Positions 6,659-10,722 of a DNA stretch of 10,722 bases are shown in pieces. Position 1 is the first letter of the stretch, and every line of letters starts with the position of its first letter. The stretch comes from an uncultured Bacilli bacterium. GTDB taxonomy: Bacteria > Bacillota_I > Bacilli_A > RF39 > UBA660. The stretch covers positions 1-10,722 of the forward strand of contig CAJTXC010000047.1 in the NCBI GenBank assembly GCA_910580135.1, given 5' to 3'. A program made the translations under genes and the position numbers. The notes under the pieces were generated by a model. The model ran no database searches and had not been told where the DNA came from. It saw only the letters and a program-made list of their open reading frames with translations.

Positions 6659-8361
6659 AATTTAATCCCCCTTTTTTGAATATCATAAATTTCTTTATAT
6701 ATTCCTTTTTTCTTAAGAAGGGATTCATGGGTTCCACGTTCTTTAACTTCTCCTTTTTCCATAACAATTATTTCATCTGCTTCTTTAACAGAAAGTATTT
6801 TTTGTGCAATGATCAGTTTCGAAGATGCCTGGTTTAAATCATTTATGTTTTTGGTAACCTCCAGTTCGGTTTCAAAATCAAGTGCAGAAGTAATATCATC
6901 TAGTATTAAAAGTTCAGGATTAGTAGCAAGTGTTCTTGCAAGTGATAACCTTTGTTTTTCTCCACCTGATAAGTCAACACCACCTTCTCCTATTACTTCA
7001 TTAATTCCATTTTTCAAATTAAATACATAATCAGCTTTGGCTAACTTAATATATTTTATAACATCCTTATTTGTTAACTTATTATTTCCAAAACGAACGT
7101 TTTCTTTTATGGTATCAGAAAACAAAAATGGTGTTTGACTAACATAACCAAATACTTTTCTAAGAGAATTAATTTTATATTCTTTTATGTTTATACCATC
7201 AATTAGTATTTTACCTTTACTTACATCTTCTAACCTAAGTAATAATCTTGCAATCGATGACTTACCACTACCTATTAAACCAATTAAGGCGTAAGTTTTC
7301 CCAGGGTTAATGTGCATATTAAAATCCTTTAATACGTAAGTTTTATCATATTTTAACCAAACATTTTTAAACTCTATCTCAGGATTTTTACTTTTTAATG
7401 TTAAATGACCATCCTTAATTTTAGGTTCTTGGTCTAAAAGCCATCTTATTTTCTTTAAAGCAACACTAAAATTTTGCCAATTATCTAAAAGCGTACTAGC
7501 ATTTTCAAAAGGTGTTTTTAAATACAAAATAAGAGAATCAAAAACAAGCCACTGCCCCATCGTTAATTCACCATTCATAACAAACAAAAATCCAAAGAAA
7601 ACTAAAAATGCACCTATTAATTCATTAAGACTAACCGTTGTTACAATATAATTAATAAATTTATATTGAATATTTAAATTTTTGTTTTTTAATATTCTGT
7701 TTTTTTTCTTGAATTTTTTTATTTCTTCTTTTTCAGTACCAAAGTTTTTTACTAATCTATTTGAATCAATGTTTTCTTGAATATAGTTATTAAAGTCTGC
7801 TAAATATTCCCTTTTATCTTGATAATTTTTCTTTGACGTTTTTATATACCTATTTGAAAAGTAAAATAAAATTGGAAGTGGTATCATTATTATTAAAGTT
7901 AATTTAGGGCTTATTATAAAGCAGTAAGCAAGTGCTCCAAAGAATCTAAGTATAGCCGCTAAAACAGTTTTAACTGTAAAACACATGTTAATTCTTATTT
8001 TATAGGTATCATAAAAAATTGTAGTTACTTCACCAAGCGGATTTTTATTATAAAAACTAGAATCCAAACTATTCAACTTTTTATACATGCTAGTTCTTAA
8101 TTTTTGAGCTAGTCTAAATCCCCATGAATCGATTAAAACAACTCCAAAATATGCCAAAATAGTTCCGAAAATAACAATTATTACAGTTGTTATGGCAATT
8201 GGTAATATAATACTTCTATTTCCTCCAATAAGACCTTCATCAACGATTTTTCCCACAAGTATTGCAGGGAAAATCATCAGTACGTCTCCAAATACTATCA
8301 TGAAATTATATAAAAAATATTTTAATTTATTTTCTCTATCAAAATTTAATACCCACTTCAT
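6655..8361 (-). CDS. ABC exporter half-transporter, degenerate ATPase subunit
   Basis: A 568-residue partner of the next gene, with the same layout: membrane domain about 15-300, ATPase domain about 328-560. Walker A GLIGSGKS (361-368) and signature LSGGE (464-468) are intact. The Walker B glutamate is Asp (LLILDD, D489) and the switch histidine is Gln (IIAQK, Q520). These two changes mark the degenerate-site subunit of heterodimeric exporters. Together the pair gives one full site (Walker A/B of the 588-residue protein plus this LSGGE) and one poor site (this Walker A/B plus LSDGQ). AAGGAG lies 9 nt before the ATG at 8361, and TATAAT at 8388-8393 lies just upstream. It is the first gene of a likely three-gene operon with its partner and holA. 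Confidence 0.93.
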   Translation of the reverse strand: MKWVLNFDRENKLKYFLYNFMIVFGDVLMIFPAILVGKIVDEGLIGGNRSIILPIAITTVIIVIFGTILAYFGVVLIDSWGFRLAQKLRTSMYKKLNSLDSSFYNKNPLGEVTTIFYDTYKIRINMCFTVKTVLAAILRFFGALAYCFIISPKLTLIIMIPLPILFYFSNRYIKTSKKNYQDKREYLADFNNYIQENIDSNRLVKNFGTEKEEIKKFKKKNRILKNKNLNIQYKFINYIVTTVSLNELIGAFLVFFGFLFVMNGELTMGQWLVFDSLILYLKTPFENASTLLDNWQNFSVALKKIRWLLDQEPKIKDGHLTLKSKNPEIEFKNVWLKYDKTYVLKDFNMHINPGKTYALIGLIGSGKSSIARLLLRLEDVSKGKILIDGINIKEYKINSLRKVFGYVSQTPFLFSDTIKENVRFGNNKLTNKDVIKYIKLAKADYVFNLKNGINEVIGEGGVDLSGGEKQRLSLARTLATNPELLILDDITSALDFETELEVTKNINDLNQASSKLIIAQKILSVKEADEIIVMEKGEVKERGTHESLLKKKGIYKEIYDIQKRGIKL

Positions 8362-8387
8362 AAAACTTTACTCCTTAACGCACTTCC

Positions 8388-8393
8388 ATTATA
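8388..8393 (-). promoter_or_regulatory. -10 box of the ABC-ABC-holA operon
   Basis: A perfect TATAAT on the minus strand lies between the rplT terminator and the first ABC gene. It gives a leader of about 20 nt that includes AAGGAG. No good -35 is visible; that region is the terminator stem and U run. The call rests on the -10 box and its position. Confidence 0.5.
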
Positions 8394-8397
8394 CAAT

Positions 8398-8422
8398 AAA
8401 AAAAGAAACTATGCTAGTTTCT
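8398..8422 (-). terminator. Intrinsic terminator of the infC-rpmI-rplT operon
   Basis: Minus-strand RNA forms the perfect 8-bp stem AGAAACTA / TAGTTTCT (8415-8422 and 8404-8411) with a 3-nt loop, followed by seven U. The TAG stop of rplT lies inside the 3' arm. It separates the ribosomal operon from the ABC operon, which has its own -10 box just behind it. Confidence 0.85.
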
Positions 8423-8987
8423 CTAATAATTCAGCTTTCTTCATTGAAGTATATCCTTCAATTCCTTTTTCCTTAGCTAATTTTTTAAGTTCAGCTACAG
8501 TTAATTTTGATATATCTTCATTAGCTTCCTTCTTAGGAGCTTCTTTTTTAGCTGGAGCTTTCTTAGTCTCTTCTTTTACTTCTTTTTTAGCAGCTGGTTT
8601 GCTTGATGCTTTAGCTTCTTTAGGCATTTTACCTTCTAATGCACCCTTAGCGATTGCTACTAAATCAGAGAATGCTTTTGGTGAATCAATAGCGATCTCA
8701 GCAAGCATCTTACGGTTAACAGTAACACCTGCTTTTGATAAACCATTGATGAATCTTGAATAACTAATTTCGTTTTCACGACATGCAGCGTTAATACGAA
8801 CTATCCATAACTTTCTGAAGTTACGTTTATTTTGTTTTCTATCTCTATATGCATAAACGTATGAATGCATTACTTGTTCTTTTGCAGTTTTGAATAATCT
8901 ATGTTTACTTCCAAAGTAACCTTTAGCTTCTTTTAATATCTTTTTACGACGTGCTTTTGTTACAGCACCATTTTTTACTCTTGCCAT
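8409..8987 (-). CDS. rplT: 50S ribosomal protein L20 with C-terminal Rho-N/SAP-like extension
   Basis: Residues 1-118 are a full L20: basic N-terminus (ARVKNGAVTKARRKKILKEA, GYFGSKH), RDRKQNKRNFRKLWIVRINA, then YSRFINGLSKAGVTVNRKMLAEIA. L20 binds 23S rRNA early in large-subunit assembly, and in Firmicutes and Enterobacteria it represses its own operon by binding the mRNA leader. The usual length is about 118 residues; this one has 192. Residues about 120-157 are a Lys/Ala/Glu-rich linker. Residues 158-192 (ISKLTVAELKKLAKEKGI, then KKAELLEKLA) fit the Rho N-terminal/SAP-like helix-extended-loop-helix fold that binds nucleic acid or serves as a contact module. The frame is continuous and shares the gene's base composition, so this is a true extension and not a frameshift. 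GGGAGG precedes the ATG. Confidence 0.95.
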   Translation of the reverse strand: MARVKNGAVTKARRKKILKEAKGYFGSKHRLFKTAKEQVMHSYVYAYRDRKQNKRNFRKLWIVRINAACRENEISYSRFINGLSKAGVTVNRKMLAEIAIDSPKAFSDLVAIAKGALEGKMPKEAKASSKPAAKKEVKEETKKAPAKKEAPKKEANEDISKLTVAELKKLAKEKGIEGYTSMKKAELLEKLA

Positions 8988-9014
8988 TATTTATTTCCTC
9001 CCTAATTCTTTATA

Positions 9015-9218
9015 CTATAAAGTATCAATAATTCTCTTTAATCTGTTTGCGTCTGCTTTATTTAAATCTGACTTAGATCTTTTATTTCTGTTGAAAGCAG
9101 CATTTTTACTACCTGTGTTATGTCTATGTCCTGGATGTCCTACCGTAATAGAACCACTTTGTCTTACATTTAAAACTTTTTTTGTACCCTTATGAGTCTT
9201 TTGTGTTTTCTTTGCCAT
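9015..9218 (-). CDS. rpmI: 50S ribosomal protein L35
   Basis: A 67-residue, very basic large-subunit protein. KTHKGTKKVLNVRQSGSI matches the family start (KTHrGaaKRFk-TGsGk), and HRHNTGSKNAAFNRNKR followed by ANRLKRII matches the middle and end. Length is normal for L35. The position between infC and rplT is the conserved operon order. AGGAGG precedes the ATG at 9218 and overlaps the TAG stop of infC, so initiation is probably helped by ribosomes finishing infC. Confidence 0.95.
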   Translation of the reverse strand: MAKKTQKTHKGTKKVLNVRQSGSITVGHPGHRHNTGSKNAAFNRNKRSKSDLNKADANRLKRIIDTL

Positions 9219-9230
9219 AATTTAATCCTC

Positions 9231-9755
9231 CTATTTCTTAACTGGGCTAAGCATAGCCATCATGTTTCTTCCATCTAGTGTTGGAGCACTTTCAATAGTT
9301 CCAACTTCTTTTAATTCATCTGCAAATCTTAGTAATACTTCTTTACCTTTATCAGTAAATTGCATTTCACGTCCTCTAAAACGTATAGATAATTTGATTT
9401 TATGACCTTTTTCTAAGTATTTTCTTGCATTATTTAACTTAGTATTAAAGTCATGCACATCAATGTTTGGTGATAAACGGTATTCTTTCATTTCAGCATT
9501 ATTTTCTTTTTGCTTCTTTTGAGATTCTTTTAATTTTTTCTTCTTCTCATATTTGAACTTGTTATAGTCCATTAATTTACATACAGGTGTTTCTCCTTTA
9601 TCATTAATTAACACAAGATCAAATCCTGCATATGAAGCAAGTGTTAATGCCTCTTCTTTTGATTTAGTACCAAGTTGTTCACCATTTGGGCCAATTACAA
9701 GCATTTGTTTTACTCTTATCTGTCCGTTAATTGGCATGTCTTTTTCTTTTGCTAT
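9231..9755 (-). CDS. infC: Translation initiation factor IF-3, likely AUA start
   Basis: IF-3 binds the 30S subunit, keeps it apart from 50S and checks the start codon and initiator tRNA. The N-domain (INGQIRVKQMLVIGPNGEQLG, PVCKLMDYNKFKYE), the Lys-rich linker and the C-domain (RLSPNIDVHDFNTKLNNA, IRFRGREMQF, ending DGRNMMAMLSP) are all present at normal length. The first ATG in frame is at 9737, but GGAGGTG (9763-9769) lies 25 bases before it, too far to serve it. An in-frame ATA at 9753-9755 lies 7 nt after that site. Starting there adds six residues (M-A-K-E-K-D), comparable to the ISKDF-type start of Bacillus IF-3. Rare non-AUG starts (AUU, AUA, AUC) are the known means of IF-3 self-control. 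This makes 174 residues; with the ATG it would be 168. Confidence 0.9.
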   Translation of the reverse strand: MAKEKDMPINGQIRVKQMLVIGPNGEQLGTKSKEEALTLASYAGFDLVLINDKGETPVCKLMDYNKFKYEKKKKLKESQKKQKENNAEMKEYRLSPNIDVHDFNTKLNNARKYLEKGHKIKLSIRFRGREMQFTDKGKEVLLRFADELKEVGTIESAPTLDGRNMMAMLSPVKK

Positions 9756-9775
9756 ATTAAAGCACCTCCATAATA

Positions 9776-9915
9776 ATAAAAAGTGAATACGAGATTAGTA
9801 TTCACCTTAAAAAACGCATATCATTTATATGTTATTCACAAGCTGGCGTTTGACCCATTACTATTCGTAATCGGGTGAGATAAATACAATCTTCTTTCCT
9901 TCATATCAAAATTAC
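9776..9915 (-). ncRNA. 5' leader of infC-rpmI-rplT, L20-leader type
   Basis: The 140-nt untranslated region between promoter and infC is richly structured in minus-strand RNA. First is a hairpin CCC(G)ATTAC / GTAATGGG (9867-9875 with 9854-9861, 5-nt loop, one bulge). Then AAACGC (9846-9851) pairs with GCGTTT (9812-9817) around an unpaired CAGC element and a small CATAT/ATATG hairpin. Last is the attenuator. Position and design fit the Firmicute L20 leader, in which L20 binding promotes termination. I could not compare it with the family model, so the family name is inference; a structured leader is seen directly. Confidence 0.7.
9778..9808 (-). terminator. Attenuator terminator ahead of infC
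   Basis: Minus-strand RNA has GTGAATAC (9798-9805) pairing with GTATTCAC (9783-9790), extended by one G-U and two A-U pairs, with a 7-nt loop and followed by UUUUU. It sits before the infC ribosome site and so would cut the transcript before any gene. Upstream TCACC (9874-9878) can pair with GGTGA of the 5' arm, and a second GTGAATA (9833-9839) can pair with the 3' arm. Both are possible antiterminator pairings. Confidence 0.8.
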
Positions 9916-9921
9916 TTTTAT

Positions 9922-9950
9922 AGTATACAACACATTTTATGTTTTGTAAA
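9922..9950 (-). promoter_or_regulatory. Promoter of the infC operon
   Basis: Minus strand TTTACA (9945-9950) and TATACT (9922-9927) are exactly 17 bases apart, each matching the sigma-A consensus in five of six positions. Transcription would start near 9915. The -35 box lies 8 bases after the stop codon of the secreted-protein gene. No terminator separates the two, so some read-through from that gene is likely. Confidence 0.8.
9926..9948. repeat. Dyad symmetry lying across the infC promoter
   Basis: Two 10-base arms (minus strand TACAAAACAT and ATGTGTTGTA) are inverted copies with one mismatch around an AAA centre. They fill the spacer and reach into both the -35 and -10 boxes. The layout is that of a repressor operator, but the DNA is AT-rich and such repeats can arise by chance. 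No U run follows, so it is not a terminator. Confidence 0.4.
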
Positions 9951-9958
9951 GCTTTTTA

Positions 9959-10591
9959 TTACTTTAAGCTTATTTTATAAGTATTTGCTATAGTATTTTC
10001 ACTTGCATCAGAGTATACAGGATAAGTTACTGTAGTTCTGATTGCTTCTTTTCCTTCTAACATATATCCAGAAGGAGCATAGTACTCAACAATTTCATTT
10101 CCTGATTCATCAGTTGTTACAACTTTATCTGCCTTTTTAGTTTCGGTAGTTTTTACCTTCCAATATTCTAAATTGTCTTTTTTAAACCAAGCCATAACGT
10201 CTTCAACACTTGGATCAGAATCAACTATTGCACATGCATATGGATATTCACTGTTTTCTCTTATTCCAACAATCATCATTTTTTGATTATTCCAAGAATA
10301 TCCCATTTTACCAGAGCCATCAGAAGCTTCGTTACCACGACCATTAACAGATACATAACATCCAATTTTATAACCTTTTAGATCCTCATTCTCAGTACTT
10401 TTAGTAACTTCACCATCAAATTCAGGATTATTTTTTGCATAATCAAATGCTTCTTTAGCATCCTCTTCAGAATAATATATATAACTGTTTTCTCTTACTT
10501 CATCATTAGTTTTTGCAAAAGCTGGTATTGAATAAGATCCAATAAATGTTGCAGCTACAAAAGCACATGTAAATCTCTTTAATTTTTTCAT
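9959..10591 (-). CDS. Secreted protein of unknown function
   Basis: A 210-residue product with a classical signal peptide: KKLKR, a hydrophobic core (FVAATFIGSYSIPA) and probable cleavage after AFA at residue 26. There is no lipobox, LPxTG motif or second membrane helix, so it should be released or loosely wall-bound. The mature part begins with an acidic helix region (SEEDAKEAFDYAKNNPEFDGE), then looks strand-rich, with C78 and C120 able to form a disulfide. The segment GCYVSVNGRGNEASDGSG is Gly/Ser/Asn-rich, and the rest is rich in Thr, Tyr and Glu. I do not recognise a family. It has a near-consensus promoter and a G-rich ribosome site, which suggests strong expression. It is a single gene just ahead of the infC promoter. 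Confidence 0.8.
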   Translation of the reverse strand: MKKLKRFTCAFVAATFIGSYSIPAFAKTNDEVRENSYIYYSEEDAKEAFDYAKNNPEFDGEVTKSTENEDLKGYKIGCYVSVNGRGNEASDGSGKMGYSWNNQKMMIVGIRENSEYPYACAIVDSDPSVEDVMAWFKKDNLEYWKVKTTETKKADKVVTTDESGNEIVEYYAPSGYMLEGKEAIRTTVTYPVYSDASENTIANTYKISLK

Positions 10592-10604
10592 AATTTTATT
10601 ATTT

Positions 10605-10611
10605 CCCCCCC
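10605..10611 (-). promoter_or_regulatory. Run of seven G as ribosome site of the secreted-protein gene
   Basis: AAAGGGGGGGAAA is the only purine-rich site before the ATG at 10591. The G run ends 13 bases from the start, which is longer than usual, and its pairing with the anti-Shine-Dalgarno sequence needs G-U pairs. A homopolymer in this place could change length by slippage and alter translation. That is inference from one sequence. Confidence 0.5.
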
Positions 10612-10625
10612 TTTAATTGCGATAT

Positions 10626-10654
10626 ATAATATCAAAAAAGAATAATTTTGTCAA
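10626..10654 (-). promoter_or_regulatory. Near-consensus promoter of the secreted-protein gene
   Basis: Minus strand TTGACA (10649-10654, perfect) and TATTAT (10626-10631) are 17 bases apart. TGA before the -10 box gives an extended -10. It is the best match to the sigma-A consensus in the window. Transcription would start near 10619, leaving a leader of about 28 nt. Confidence 0.85.
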
Positions 10655-10700
10655 ATTACTCTTTTTATAGATTGTGTAAAATGGTTTGGGGGAAAGGTAT

Positions 10701-10722
10701 AAAAAAAGGAAGACCTTTGTTA
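10701..10722 (-). terminator. Partial intrinsic terminator of a gene beyond the window
   Basis: Read on the minus strand, the window begins with a short loop-like stretch, then GGTCTTCC (10708-10715) followed by seven T. This is the 3' arm and U run of a terminator; the matching GGAAGACC arm would lie just outside. The remaining bases to 10655 hold no gene. Confidence 0.5.

Noticed and set aside
8192..8476. Plus-strand frame of 94 codons opposite the ABC and rplT genes
   Set aside because: It lies antisense to two certain genes and an intergenic terminator and promoter, and its sequence resembles no protein. The other plus-strand frames inside minus-strand genes (2252-2515, 6042-6248, 6809-7030) were rejected for the same reason.
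8478..8640. Repetitive Lys/Ala/Glu codons in rplT as a sign of frameshift or repeat expansion
   Set aside because: The reading frame continues into an ordered domain and an in-frame stop at the operon terminator, and the repeats are irregular, as in a natural linker.
9844..9911. A 22-codon frame inside the infC leader (starting MKERRLYLSH)
   Set aside because: It has no ribosome site, starts almost at the presumed transcript start and runs through the regulatory hairpins, so it is better explained as chance.
9949..9972. Two AAGCTT copies around the stop of the secreted-protein gene as a terminator
   Set aside because: The stem would be only 6 bp and no U run follows; it is not a convincing terminator.

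Overview
The window is AT-rich, single-copy-looking chromosomal DNA from a low-GC Gram-positive bacterium. TGA is used as a normal stop codon (the first ABC gene ends in it), Shine-Dalgarno sites are strong, and there are peptidoglycan genes (a D-Ala-D-Ala carboxypeptidase and UppP). That argues against wall-less Mollicutes with genetic code 4. It fits Bacilli or a relative, such as the small-genome gut lineages related to RF39 or Erysipelotrichia; the exact lineage is inference. No mobile element, CRISPR array, tRNA or rRNA was found.

Layout, in window order. Almost everything is on the minus strand. (1) 1-308 holds the 5' part of a gene that runs off the edge; it may be a degenerate ImmA/IrrE-like protein. 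(2) 360-1370 is a serine D,D-carboxypeptidase. (3) 1422-1970 is a lipoprotein with its own terminator. (4) 2020-2860 is a two-gene overlapping unit: a small membrane protein, then a DUF3603/UPF0736-like protein. (5) 2939-3751 is uppP, the only plus-strand gene. (6) 3779-3880 is a 33-residue membrane microprotein with a good promoter, a strong ribosome site and a terminator shared back to back with uppP. (7) 8361-3935 is an operon of two half-ABC exporters followed by holA. (8) 9755-8409 is the infC-rpmI-rplT translation operon, preceded by a leader and attenuator. (9) 9959-10591 is a secreted protein of unknown function with a near-consensus promoter. (10) The right edge carries what looks like the end of a terminator from a gene outside the window.

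How it works together. The infC operon shows the expected autoregulatory design: promoter, structured leader of about 140 nt, intrinsic attenuator, then IF3, L35 and L20. IF3 most likely starts at a rare AUA codon six codons before the first AUG, because only that position sits correctly behind the ribosome site. L20 carries an unusual tail: a charged linker and a Rho-N/SAP-like domain. The two ABC proteins form an asymmetric heterodimer, one with a degenerate catalytic site and the other with a degenerate signature motif. The carboxypeptidase and UppP both serve cell-wall synthesis but are separate transcription units.

The best candidates for a second look are the L20-Rho_N fusion, the AUA start of infC, the leader with alternative pairings, the 33-residue microprotein and the degenerate ImmA-like edge gene. 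No clearly new multi-gene system is visible.
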